A stretch of 64,000 nucleotides of DNA from Tenacibaculum sp. (GTDB lineage Bacteria; Bacteroidota; Bacteroidia; Flavobacteriales; Flavobacteriaceae). The number at the start of each line of letters is the position of its first letter. Within the stretch, counting starts at the first letter, position 1. The stretch is from assembly GCA_020631475.1 (NCBI GenBank), contig JAHDHE010000001.1:32453-96452 (forward strand), written 5' to 3'. The position numbers and the translations under genes were made by a program. Shown here piece after piece: positions 34,774 to 43,399 of the stretch. Under the pieces are notes generated by a model, which made no database searches, was not told the origin of the DNA, and saw only the letters and a program-made list of their open reading frames with translations.

Positions 34774-36012
34774 TTAGTTAATATTTGTTTTAGTTAATAT
34801 TTTCATCATTTCTTCGGCAGTAACTCTACCCATTTGCTTTATTCTATCTCTTGGGGTTGCATCTCCTATTTCGTAAGTTATTCCTACTGCATTATGCCCA
34901 TATAAAAACCAACCTTTCGATACCGGTTTATTACTATTTCCTGCAGCTTCATTTACTTTATAATCTGGAATATTTACCTCTAAAGCCTCAAACCAGCTTT
35001 CTATAAAATTAGGAAGAACAGTTGTTTTTCTTATTTTATTAGTATAAAAAACATCTTTATAAGTCGAATGAAAATCCAAGCCTAAAACTATTTTTCCTTT
35101 CGATTTTTTTGCTGCTTTAACAACATAACTTGCTACTTGTTTTACTTCCGGTTGGCGATATTTAGACCAATCTCTATTTGTATCAACTCCACCTGCATTA
35201 TGACGCCAATGTCCTAAATCTACACCGTCAGGGTTTAAAATAGGGAAAGCTAATACTCTATATTTATTTAAAAAATCGTTTGTTAAGTTATTTTCTTGTA
35301 AAATGGTTTTTAAAAACTCTTGATACGCAAAAAAACCCGTAACTTCTGGGGGGTGTTGACGGGTTAATAATACAACTATAGGTTTCTCTTTTTTAGTTCC
35401 TTTATAAATATCTAATACTGGCAAATTTCTACCTAATCTAGATTTTCCTACGCTTTTTAAATGTACATATGGTTTATTTGCAATCACACCCTTATACCAT
35501 TTCTCAGTATCTTTAGAAGTAACTATTTCTTGAGCTGAAACCCAAGAAGTATCTTTAGAAACATTAAGTTTGATAGAAAATTCTTCGTCTTTTTTAAACA
35601 AATTTTCAGAAGGTAACATTTCCCAACTTGTATCTGTCTTCTTAATTTTCGGAATATATCTATGCTTAAACCCTTCAGGGTAATCAAACTCTATATAAAT
35701 ACTTTTTTGCTCTTTAGACCATATTTTAAACGAATAATACGCACTATTGTTTATTGGAGTATTCTCTGGTCTTATGATAACTTTTACGGTACTATCATTT
35801 ACTTTTTCAAAACCGTTTAAACGTGCCCCGTCAAATTTATTTGAGGCAAAAACACCAATATCATTAAAGCCATAAGTCTTTTTTAACTGATTATTAATAC
35901 GTTTTGTTGTTGTATCAATTGGTGTTTTAAAAATAACTGCCTTTAAAGACGTGCATCCATAAAAGACAAATACACTTAATATAATTAATAAAAAAAAATC
36001 TTTTTTTGCCAT
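34774..36012 (-). CDS. M14-family zinc carboxypeptidase lipoprotein (paralogue)
   Basis: This 412-residue protein has a lipoprotein signal (VFVFYGCTSLK). It has the same layout as the peptidase at 27849: N-terminal beta domain, TRQHPPE zinc motif, NPDGVDLGHWRHNAGG, DTNRDW, GLDFHSTY, and catalytic Glu in GITYEIGD. It is the first gene of a sub-operon with susC and susD. A 127-bp upstream gap carries two ACCAAT sites 23 bp apart, probably bound by the MocR regulator. It probably trims peptides at the surface or in the periplasm. Confidence 0.85.
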   Translation of the reverse strand: MAKKDFFLLIILSVFVFYGCTSLKAVIFKTPIDTTTKRINNQLKKTYGFNDIGVFASNKFDGARLNGFEKVNDSTVKVIIRPENTPINNSAYYSFKIWSKEQKSIYIEFDYPEGFKHRYIPKIKKTDTSWEMLPSENLFKKDEEFSIKLNVSKDTSWVSAQEIVTSKDTEKWYKGVIANKPYVHLKSVGKSRLGRNLPVLDIYKGTKKEKPIVVLLTRQHPPEVTGFFAYQEFLKTILQENNLTNDFLNKYRVLAFPILNPDGVDLGHWRHNAGGVDTNRDWSKYRQPEVKQVASYVVKAAKKSKGKIVLGLDFHSTYKDVFYTNKIRKTTVLPNFIESWFEALEVNIPDYKVNEAAGNSNKPVSKGWFLYGHNAVGITYEIGDATPRDRIKQMGRVTAEEMMKILTKTNIN

Positions 36013-36065
36013 AAATACCTACATATCAGTTATAAATGTAAATAGATAAAATCTAAATTAAGCGT

Positions 36066-36094
36066 ACCAATTCATATTATTTACACATACCAAT
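36066..36094. promoter_or_regulatory. Paired ACCAAT sites upstream of M14/susCD
   Basis: TACCAAT occurs at 36065-36071 and 36088-36094, exactly 23 bp apart and in the same orientation, 54-82 bp before the M14 peptidase start. The spacing equals that of the pair in the divergent regulator region (39222-39250). Likely MocR operator. Confidence 0.55.
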
Positions 36095-36139
36095 ATGATA
36101 AAAAGTTTAATAAAAACATTTAAGTCTTTAAATACGGCA

Positions 36140-37675
36140 TCAGTTTAACGGTTCATTTAAAATTACCAAACAAGTTTCAATCCCTTGTAAAAAATTACCT
36201 AATCGGAAATTTTCATTTGGACTATGTATACTATTATCTGGGTTAGGAATTCGAACTGAAACAGCAGGAATGCCAATAACCTTAACAAAAGGAGCCATTG
36301 GTTGAGAACCGCCTGTAGATCTCATATTAACAATATTTTTTCCATAGACTCTTTTTAAAGCTTTGTTTAAAAAAACACCAACTGAGCCATTTAATTTAGT
36401 TCTAAAAGGATTTGAACCTAATTTATAATTGAAACTAGCCAATTTTGAATATTTTTCCCTTTCCTCTTCTGTAGGAATTGAATCTACCAAATGATAACCA
36501 TTATTAATAATATAATCTTTTAATAAATTCATTAAACGATTACCATCCGATTCAGGCACTAAACGCATATCTATTTCTGCAACAACTTCTGAAGGAATAA
36601 TTGTACGCACTTTTTTACCAACCCAGGCAGCTTGCAAGCCCCTTATATTTAATGATGGATATTGTAATGTTTCTTGATATGTTTTACCAATAGCGTCATC
36701 ATGTTTTGCAATTCCTAATCTTTGTTTTATACTGTCTAAATTTTCTGGAACGTCATTTAAAAGATCTTTTTCTTTTTCAGATAAATTAATTCCATCATAA
36801 AAACCTGCTAGCGTAACTCTACCATCATCATCTTTTAAACCTCCTAATAATTTTGCTGCTTGAAATACTGGATTTGGGGCAAAATTACCATATTGTCCAC
36901 TATGTAAAGGATAACGTGGCCCGAAAACTTTTAACGTTGCTTTGGCTAGACCTCTCGCTCCATAAGTTAATGTTGGTAAATTACTTAAATGCCTAGTTCC
37001 GTCCATTATTAAAATCATATCAGCTTGCAACAATTCTTTATTAGCTGCAACTGCATTTGCCAATTGAGGAGAACCTAATTCCTCTTGAAAATCCATAATA
37101 ACTTTAATATTATAAAGTTGTTTTATTTTTTGATCTCTTAGTATTTCTAAAGCAGAAATAAATGACATTGCGGGTCCTTTAGAATCTGATGCAGACCGTG
37201 CAAATATTCTTAAATCTGGATTAAAATTATCTATTTTAGGATTATAATCTACTATTTCCCATTTATTTACACCAACTTTCTTTTTAAAAACAGGTATAAA
37301 TGGATTTTTTTGATTCCAAGCTGAAGTATCTACAGGTTGACCATCAATTTGTAAATAAAAAAGTATTGTTTTTGCTTTCTTTTTTACTTTTTTCTCCGCA
37401 AATAATAATGGAGCTCCAGGAGTTTTAATAACCTGTACATCAAATTCTAAAGCATTAAAAACATTTTTACACCATTTTAAATTATTATCAATTTCTTCTG
37501 GAAAATTACCATCATTTGGTATTTTTAAAAAGGAGGTTAAATTTGATAACGCTTCAGGAAATTTTTGAAATGCGTAGTTTTTTATTTCTTCTTTGGTTAA
37601 ACATTGTCCATAACTTTGAGAAACAAAAAATAATATAAGCAGCAAACTAGCACTATTAATCTTACTTGTTTTCAT
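36140..37675 (-). CDS. M20-family metallopeptidase, secreted
   Basis: This 511-residue protein has a signal peptide (LLLILFFVSQSYGQ). The M20 motifs are YLQIDGQPVD, RSASDSKGPAMS, DFQEELGS (catalytic Glu and metal Glu), IMDGTR, and a C-terminal HSPNENFRLGN metal His. The first motif reads Q-x-D where M20 enzymes usually have H-x-D, a substitution of a zinc ligand. A dimerisation-type insert lies between. It would hydrolyse dipeptides or acyl-amino acids in the periplasm. It is encoded 19 bp downstream of the DASS transporter. Confidence 0.85.
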   Translation of the reverse strand: MKTSKINSASLLLILFFVSQSYGQCLTKEEIKNYAFQKFPEALSNLTSFLKIPNDGNFPEEIDNNLKWCKNVFNALEFDVQVIKTPGAPLLFAEKKVKKKAKTILFYLQIDGQPVDTSAWNQKNPFIPVFKKKVGVNKWEIVDYNPKIDNFNPDLRIFARSASDSKGPAMSFISALEILRDQKIKQLYNIKVIMDFQEELGSPQLANAVAANKELLQADMILIMDGTRHLSNLPTLTYGARGLAKATLKVFGPRYPLHSGQYGNFAPNPVFQAAKLLGGLKDDDGRVTLAGFYDGINLSEKEKDLLNDVPENLDSIKQRLGIAKHDDAIGKTYQETLQYPSLNIRGLQAAWVGKKVRTIIPSEVVAEIDMRLVPESDGNRLMNLLKDYIINNGYHLVDSIPTEEEREKYSKLASFNYKLGSNPFRTKLNGSVGVFLNKALKRVYGKNIVNMRSTGGSQPMAPFVKVIGIPAVSVRIPNPDNSIHSPNENFRLGNFLQGIETCLVILNEPLN

Positions 37676-37694
37676 AATAAATTATTTGTTTTTT

Positions 37695-39173
37695 TTACAA
37701 CGACAATATTGGCAATACATAAACATACATTAATATTGTTAATAAAATAACACATAATAAATTAAGACCAAGACCACATTTTGCCATTTCAGGAATTGTG
37801 ACTCGGTTACTACCAAATATAACTGCGTTTGTACCTGTACCAGATGGTAACATAAAAGAGAACGAACAGGCAAATGTTGCAGGAATCATTAATAATAATG
37901 GATTGATACTTCCTGCTACTGCCATTGCAGCTAAAACTGGCAAAAATATATTAGCTGTTGCGGTATTACTATTTATTTCTGTTACAAAAATCATAACTAA
38001 AATTACTAGAACTAGAATTACAATCATAGGATAATCTCCAATAAAATTTAATTTTTCACCTAAAAAACTAGCTAAACCTGTGTGCTTAAATGAATCTGCA
38101 ATTGCATAACCACCACCAACAATCATAACAACACCCCATGGTACTGTTGAGGCAGATTTCCAATCTAAAATTCTTTTTTTAATATTAGTATCTTTTTCTT
38201 TTTTTCCTGAGGGTGTAGCAAATAATAGTATTGCAGAAATTATTGCAACTGTAGAGTCATGAACATATTCTTTTATGTTTAATAGTGAAGACCATCCGGG
38301 TATAATAAAATCATCTAAAACTATATCTCTTCTAAGAATCCAACCTAAAGCGGTAAAAATAAAAATTAGTAAGACTCTTTTTTCCATTGTAGAAAATTTT
38401 CCTAATTGTTTTATTTCTTGATCTATTACTTCTTTACTTCCTGCAAAATTTCCATCAATTTTAAAATATTTGGTTAGATAAATCCAAATAACTGGTAAAA
38501 TAATAATAACAATTGGCGTACCCAATTTCATCCATTCTAAAAAATCTATTTCTGGTAAATGAGGAAAAGCTTTTTCAAAAACTCCTGCAAAAACCATATT
38601 TGGTGGTGTACCTATTAAACTTCCCGTACCTCCAACACTTGCAGCATATGCTATTGCCAACATCATTGCCAAACCAAATTTTGGGTTTCTATTTTCATTC
38701 TCCTCTTCTTTATCTACAATTGCTAAAGCTATTGGTAACATTAATAATACAACGGCAACATTTGCAATCCAAAAAGAAAGAAAAGCAGTTGCTATCATAA
38801 AACTTAGCATTATTCTTTTTCTGCTTGTACCTAATTTACTTATAATAAACAAAGCAACTCTTTTATGTAAATTCGATAATTCTATTGCTTTTGCAAGGAA
38901 AAACCCACCTAAAAGCATTAATACGTAATTATGCCCATAGTTTTCTGTAGTTGTATTTGCATCTAAAACACCCAATAATGGAAATAAAGCAATAGGCACG
39001 AAAGCTGTTGCGTAAATAGGTATACATTCTGTTACCCACCAAGTTGCCATTAATAACGCTACACCTAAAGCTCTCATAGCTTCTGGCTTCATTCCTTGAG
39101 GAACTGGCATAAAAACAAATACCAAAAGTATAATTATACCAATCCAAAACCCTTTTTTACTGAATGCTGTCAT
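37695..39173 (-). CDS. DASS/SLC13-family Na+-coupled anion transporter
   Basis: This 492-residue inner-membrane protein has about 12 hydrophobic segments. Family motifs include GGTGSLIGTPPNMV in the first half and NSNTATANIFLPVL plus GTGTNAVIFGS in the second, including the SNT sodium/carboxylate signature. It should import di- or tricarboxylates or acidic amino acids such as aspartate or N-acyl derivatives. It is the first gene of the minus-strand locus and faces the MocR regulator across 77 bp. Confidence 0.9.
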   Translation of the reverse strand: MTAFSKKGFWIGIIILLVFVFMPVPQGMKPEAMRALGVALLMATWWVTECIPIYATAFVPIALFPLLGVLDANTTTENYGHNYVLMLLGGFFLAKAIELSNLHKRVALFIISKLGTSRKRIMLSFMIATAFLSFWIANVAVVLLMLPIALAIVDKEEENENRNPKFGLAMMLAIAYAASVGGTGSLIGTPPNMVFAGVFEKAFPHLPEIDFLEWMKLGTPIVIIILPVIWIYLTKYFKIDGNFAGSKEVIDQEIKQLGKFSTMEKRVLLIFIFTALGWILRRDIVLDDFIIPGWSSLLNIKEYVHDSTVAIISAILLFATPSGKKEKDTNIKKRILDWKSASTVPWGVVMIVGGGYAIADSFKHTGLASFLGEKLNFIGDYPMIVILVLVILVMIFVTEINSNTATANIFLPVLAAMAVAGSINPLLLMIPATFACSFSFMLPSGTGTNAVIFGSNRVTIPEMAKCGLGLNLLCVILLTILMYVYVLPILSL

Positions 39174-39221
39174 TTTTTAAAATTTTATGAAAAATATGTT
39201 AAATAGTTATTACATTAGCAT

Positions 39222-39250
39222 ACCAATCAAACAATTAAAAACAAACCAAT
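39222..39250. promoter_or_regulatory. Paired ACCAAT sites in the divergent promoter
   Basis: ACCAAT occurs at 39222-39227 (within ATACCAAT) and 39245-39250, exactly 23 bp apart, between the MocR gene and the transporter gene. The B. subtilis MocR protein GabR binds direct repeats of ATACCA as I recall. Likely regulator binding site. Confidence 0.55.
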
Positions 39251-40702
39251 TTGCATTTTAACATTAAAAATCTACTAACTGAAACTGATGATTGGAAAAT
39301 AGAAGATATTTCTATTTATAAAAAGCTATATAATTCTTTTAAAACTTTAATAACTAACCAATCAATACCAAATAAGACTCAACTTCCGCCTACTAGAGTA
39401 TTAGCAAATGACTTAAAAATATCGAGAAGTACAGTTGTAAAAGCTTTTGACTTATTAAGTTTTGAGCGTTTTATCATACCTAAAAAAGGCTCTGGGTATT
39501 ATGTAAATTATATTAGTAAAGAAAAAAATACAGTTAATAAAACAGAAAATTATCAATATCCTAAAATTTCTAAAAGAGCTAAACTTTTTGAAAAACACAA
39601 ATATCTAAGCACTGATAACTTTTCTAAAACAAGTATTGCTTTTAGACCTGGATTACCTCCATTAGACATTTTCCCTATACATAAATGGAAGCAATTAAAT
39701 AATTTATATTGGCGAGAAACTACACCAACAAATTTATCATACGCACCATCTCAAGGGATTGAAGAATTGAGAATAAGTATAATGAATTACTTAAGAGTAT
39801 ATAGAAATATAGATTGTGACCACAATCAAATAATTATTACTTCTGGATCATTACATTCTTTATATCTTATTGGTAATTCCTTGATTAATAAAGGAGATAA
39901 AATATTAATGGAAAACCCTACTTTTCCTAGAGCATATAATCTTTTTAAGAGCTTAAGAGCCGATGTTATTCCGTGTAACATCGATAAAAACGGGATAAGT
40001 ATTAGTGAAATAAAAAACATAAAAACTAAATTTATATATACAACTCCTTCAAATCAATATCCTTTAGGTATTAAGATGAGTCAGGGCAGAAGAAAAGAAG
40101 TTTTAGATTGGGTTTCAAAAAACAACTCATTAATTATAGAGGATGATTACGATCATGAATTTAGTAATTGGGAAAACCCTACTCCTTCTTTATTTAGTTT
40201 AGACAATGAAAGTAGAGTTATTTACATAGGTACATTTAATAAATTACTACATCCGTCGTTAAGAATTGGATATATGATCGCTCCTAAATATCTTGTAAAT
40301 CCAATAAAATCAATATATGAACAATCTAGCAGATTTGTTCCTGTAAACCTACAAGCAACGCTTAATGAATTTATAAAAAAAGATCACTTAAATAAACACA
40401 TTAGAAGTGTTATAGAAACATCAAATCACAGAAGAGTTTTATTTACTGATCAAACTAAAAATATCTTTAACATTGACAATCATTATAGTGGATTACACAT
40501 TATTGGAAACCTAAAAGCAAAGATAGAAGACCAAATTGCTTATCAAAAATTATTAAAAAACGGCATTGTAGCATATCCGTTAAGCAACTATTATATTACT
40601 AAAGAAAAAAAGCAAGGTTTAGTTTTAGGTTTTTCATCTGTTAACGAAAAAACAATGAAAGAGAAAACTACTTCGATGAATCTATTATTAAACAATAAAT
40701 AA
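39251..40702 (+). CDS. MocR/PdxR-type GntR-aminotransferase regulator
   Basis: This 483-residue protein starts at TTG (39251). It has a GntR winged helix at ~14-80 (SIYKKLYNSF, LPPTRVLANDLKISRSTVVKAFDLL, KKGSGYYV) and a fold-type-I aminotransferase domain: ITSGSLHSLYLIG, MENPTFPRAYNLF, IEDDYDHEF, and the PLP Lys in YIGTFNKLLHPSLRIGYM. Members sense PLP adducts of amino acids or amines. It is divergent from the peptide/D-amino-acid locus and is its probable regulator. The second ACCAAT site abuts its own start codon, suggesting autorepression. Confidence 0.9.
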   Translation: MHFNIKNLLTETDDWKIEDISIYKKLYNSFKTLITNQSIPNKTQLPPTRVLANDLKISRSTVVKAFDLLSFERFIIPKKGSGYYVNYISKEKNTVNKTENYQYPKISKRAKLFEKHKYLSTDNFSKTSIAFRPGLPPLDIFPIHKWKQLNNLYWRETTPTNLSYAPSQGIEELRISIMNYLRVYRNIDCDHNQIIITSGSLHSLYLIGNSLINKGDKILMENPTFPRAYNLFKSLRADVIPCNIDKNGISISEIKNIKTKFIYTTPSNQYPLGIKMSQGRRKEVLDWVSKNNSLIIEDDYDHEFSNWENPTPSLFSLDNESRVIYIGTFNKLLHPSLRIGYMIAPKYLVNPIKSIYEQSSRFVPVNLQATLNEFIKKDHLNKHIRSVIETSNHRRVLFTDQTKNIFNIDNHYSGLHIIGNLKAKIEDQIAYQKLLKNGIVAYPLSNYYITKEKKQGLVLGFSSVNEKTMKEKTTSMNLLLNNK

Positions 40703-40740
40703 CTTAGACGATTACCACCAGTTATTTATTGTTTTTAACT

Positions 40741-41328
40741 TTATTTTAAGCTAGTTAATCTAGCAACATATTTTCCAATCACATCAAACTCTAAATTGAT
40801 TTTACTCCCCACTTTAAAGCTTTTAAAGGTTGTGTGTTCTAATGTATAAGGTATAATAGCTACACTAAATTCATTCTTTTTAGAATTAACAACCGTTAAA
40901 CTAACACCGTTAACAGTTATCGATCCTTTTTCGATAGTAATATTACTCCCATCAAAATCATAAGTAAAAGTAAAAACTGTACTTCCATCTTGATCTTCAA
41001 TTCGAGTACAAACCCCTGTTCTATCAACATGCCCTTGCACTATATGACCATCTAAACGAGCTCCAAGTTTCATTGCTCTTTCAAGATTTACTTCATCATC
41101 AACTTCTAAACTACCAATATTCGTTTTATCTAATGTTTCTTTAATAGCTGTAACAGTATATTCATCATTATTAATTTCAACCACAGTTAAACAAACACCA
41201 TTATGCGCTACACTTTGGTCTATTTTTAATTCATTCGTAATTGCACTTTGTATAGTTAAGTGTAAATTTTCTTTATCACGAACTACTTTTTTTACAATTC
41301 CAAGAGTTTCAATTATTCCAGTAAACAT
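40741..41328 (-). CDS. ribE: Riboflavin synthase, alpha chain
   Basis: This 195-residue enzyme begins MFTGIIETLG, the hallmark of riboflavin synthase. It has two lumazine-binding repeats (~1-97 and 98-195) with NGVCLTVVEI and NGVSLTVVNS, and KLGARLDGHIVQGHVD between them. It converts two 6,7-dimethyl-8-ribityllumazine molecules into riboflavin and a pyrimidine. It diverges from pdxA. No FMN riboswitch is seen upstream. Confidence 0.95.
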   Translation of the reverse strand: MFTGIIETLGIVKKVVRDKENLHLTIQSAITNELKIDQSVAHNGVCLTVVEINNDEYTVTAIKETLDKTNIGSLEVDDEVNLERAMKLGARLDGHIVQGHVDRTGVCTRIEDQDGSTVFTFTYDFDGSNITIEKGSITVNGVSLTVVNSKKNEFSVAIIPYTLEHTTFKSFKVGSKINLEFDVIGKYVARLTSLK

Positions 41329-41339
41329 TCTCTAAATTT

Positions 41340-41390
41340 TAGTTACTTTTGTTTGCATCAAAAATACAACTTTACGCACTAAAGTAACTA
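41340..41390. promoter_or_regulatory. Inverted repeat between ribE and pdxA
   Basis: TAGTTACTTT (41340-41349) and AAAGTAACTA (41381-41390) form a perfect 10-bp inverted repeat 31 bp apart. The left arm overlaps a TACTTTTG promoter box (41344-41351) and the right arm touches the pdxA start codon. It could be an operator or an mRNA hairpin. Confidence 0.45.
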
Positions 41391-42424
41391 TGGACAACAC
41401 AAACAAAATTATTGTTGGAATTTCAGTTGGCGATATAAACGGAATTGGTATTGAAATTATTTTAAAAACGTTTGAAGACAAACGCATGCTAGAGTTCTGT
41501 ACTCCTGTATTATTTGCTTCTAACAGACTAATCTCTTACCATAAAAAAGTTTTAAACCTAAATAACAATATTCATGGAATCCATAATATTGAAAAAGTTA
41601 CTCATGGTAAAGTTAACCTATTAAATGTATGGAAAGAAGAAATTAAAATCGAGATTGGAAAAACAACAAATACAGCTGGTGAATTTGCTTACAAATCTCT
41701 TACAGCTGCAACGAGTGCTCTAAAGAATAATCAAATTGATGTTTTATTAACCGCACCAATTAGTAAAGAAAATATCCAATCAGAAGAATTTAAATTCCCT
41801 GGACATACTGAATACTTAGAAGAAGAACTAGATGGCAAAAGCTTAATGATTTTAATGACTGATGAATTACGTATAGGCTTAATTACTGGTCACATTCCAA
41901 TATCAGAAGTAGCAACGACTATTACTCCTGAGTTGATAAAATCTAAGGTAGAAGTTATGCACAATTCTTTAAAAAATGATTTTAGCATTAACAAACCTAA
42001 AATTGCAATATTAGGATTAAATCCTCATTGTGGAGATAACGGAATTATTGGTAAAGAAGATGATGAAATTGTACGCCCAACCATTAATGAAATAAAAGAA
42101 TCAGGTAAATTAGTTTTTGGACCTTACGCTGCTGATGGTTTTTTCGGGTCGAAAACTTATAAACAATTTGATGGAATTTTAGCAATGTATCACGACCAAG
42201 GATTAGTACCTTTTAAAGCTTTATCTTTCGGAAACGGTGTTAATTTCACTGCAGGATTAAGTAAAATAAGAACTTCTCCCGACCATGGAACAGGATTTGA
42301 TATTGCAGGTAAAAACAAAGCAAATCCAACTTCATTTAAAGAAGCTTTATTTACCTCATTACAAATATTTAAGAACCGTAAAGAGAACGAAGACCTAATT
42401 AAAAACACCCTAAAAGTTAAATAA
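41390..42424 (+). CDS. pdxA: 4-hydroxythreonine-4-phosphate dehydrogenase
   Basis: This 344-residue protein carries PdxA motifs: VGISVGDINGIGIEI, LTAPISKENI, FPGHTEYLEE, HIPISEV, GLNPHCGDNG, MYHDQGLVPFK and TSPDHGTGFDIAG, with the three metal-binding His residues. It acts in pyridoxal phosphate synthesis in the cytoplasm. The start ATG at 41390 follows a TACTTTTG box by 38 bp. Confidence 0.97.
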   Translation: MDNTNKIIVGISVGDINGIGIEIILKTFEDKRMLEFCTPVLFASNRLISYHKKVLNLNNNIHGIHNIEKVTHGKVNLLNVWKEEIKIEIGKTTNTAGEFAYKSLTAATSALKNNQIDVLLTAPISKENIQSEEFKFPGHTEYLEEELDGKSLMILMTDELRIGLITGHIPISEVATTITPELIKSKVEVMHNSLKNDFSINKPKIAILGLNPHCGDNGIIGKEDDEIVRPTINEIKESGKLVFGPYAADGFFGSKTYKQFDGILAMYHDQGLVPFKALSFGNGVNFTAGLSKIRTSPDHGTGFDIAGKNKANPTSFKEALFTSLQIFKNRKENEDLIKNTLKVK

Positions 42425-42467
42425 CACATTTTTTTTAGGTAAAATATAAAATTAAGAACATTTTTTA

Positions 42468-42475
42468 TATCTTTG
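42468..42475 (+). promoter_or_regulatory. Flavobacterial -7 box for DUF177-rpmF
   Basis: TATCTTTG matches TAnnTTTG, 23 bp before the DUF177 start. No clear TTG -33 box is visible. Confidence 0.55.
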
Positions 42476-42498
42476 CACGCTCAAATTGATAGTTGTAG

Positions 42499-43038
42499 AT
42501 GAAAGACTTAAAACAATTTAACATACCTTTTATAGGTTTAAAGGAAGGAAGTCATCTATTTGAATATCAAATTGACAATACGTTCTTTGAAGCTTTTCAG
42601 TTTGAAGATTTTAACGAAGCTAATTTAAAAGCGGATGTTGACTTTACAAAAAAGAATACCTTAATGGAGCTTTCTTTTACAGTAAATGGAACAGTTAATG
42701 TTCCTTGCGACACCACTAATGAGCCATATAATCAAGAAATTGATGGTGAAATGAAATTAGTCGTGAAATTTGGCCCTGAATTTAATGACGAACATGATGA
42801 AATTTTGATTCTTCCACACGAAGCCTATCAAATAAACATAGCTCAATATATATATGAGTTAATTGTATTATCAGTTCCAACAAAAAGAATCCACCCAGAC
42901 GTATTAAACGGCTCAATGGAATCTGAAGCTTTAAAAAGATTAGAAGAATTAAGAATAAACGAAAATAAACCTGTTGAAAAAGAAACATCAACAGACCCAC
43001 GATGGGATAAATTAAAGGATTTACTAACAGATAAATAA
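42499..43038 (+). CDS. DUF177 (YceD-like) protein
   Basis: This 179-residue protein directly precedes rpmF, the conserved place of YceD/DUF177. It has the family's NVPCDTTNEPYNQEIDGEMKL core (VPCD motif), followed by a C-terminal region ending DPRWDKLKDL just before L32. In other bacteria YceD-type proteins are linked to ribosomal RNA/large-subunit production. The gap to rpmF is 9 bp, so they are co-transcribed. Confidence 0.9.
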   Translation: MKDLKQFNIPFIGLKEGSHLFEYQIDNTFFEAFQFEDFNEANLKADVDFTKKNTLMELSFTVNGTVNVPCDTTNEPYNQEIDGEMKLVVKFGPEFNDEHDEILILPHEAYQINIAQYIYELIVLSVPTKRIHPDVLNGSMESEALKRLEELRINENKPVEKETSTDPRWDKLKDLLTDK

Positions 43039-43047
43039 AAACATAAA

Positions 43048-43242
43048 ATGGCACATCCAAAGAGAAAAATATCGAAAACTAGAAGAGATAAAAGAAGAAC
43101 TCACTATAAGGCTTCTGTACCTCAAATAGCAACAGATCCAACAACTGGAGAAGCTCATTTATACCATAGAGCTCACTGGCACGAAGGTAAATTATATTAC
43201 AGAGGTCAAGTTGTATTAGAATCTGCTGTAGCAGAAGCTTAA
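43048..43242 (+). CDS. rpmF: 50S ribosomal protein L32
   Basis: This 64-residue protein begins [17 protein letters not shown], the characteristic L32 start, with LYHRAHW in the middle. It lacks the CxxC zinc pairs seen in some L32 proteins. It is followed by two consecutive terminators. Confidence 0.97.
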   Translation: MAHPKRKISKTRRDKRRTHYKASVPQIATDPTTGEAHLYHRAHWHEGKLYYRGQVVLESAVAEA

Positions 43243-43270
43243 GATATAGCGACACTGTTATAAAAATCAA

Positions 43271-43298
43271 AAAATCCCTCTTAAAGAGGGATTTTTTA
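43271..43298 (+). terminator. Terminator 1 after rpmF
   Basis: AAAATCCCTCTT pairs with AAGAGGGATTTT around a tiny loop, followed by a T-run. Confidence 0.85.
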
Positions 43299-43305
43299 TG
43301 TTTTT

Positions 43306-43337
43306 ACGTCAAAAATTGTTGTTTTTGACGTTTTTTT
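43306..43337 (+). terminator. Terminator 2 after rpmF
   Basis: ACGTCAAAAA (43306-43315) and TTTTTGACGT (43322-43331) form a 10-bp stem with a TTTTTT tail, 8 bp after the first terminator. Confidence 0.8.
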
Positions 43338-43399
43338 ACCTATAAAGTAAAATAATTTTCATTTCTTTGAAAACTCGTTTTACGACAAAACAAACAACT

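Noticed and set aside
41329..41389. FMN riboswitch before riboflavin synthase
   Set aside because: The spacer is only ~60 bp and lacks the conserved FMN-aptamer segments; only the inverted repeat is present.
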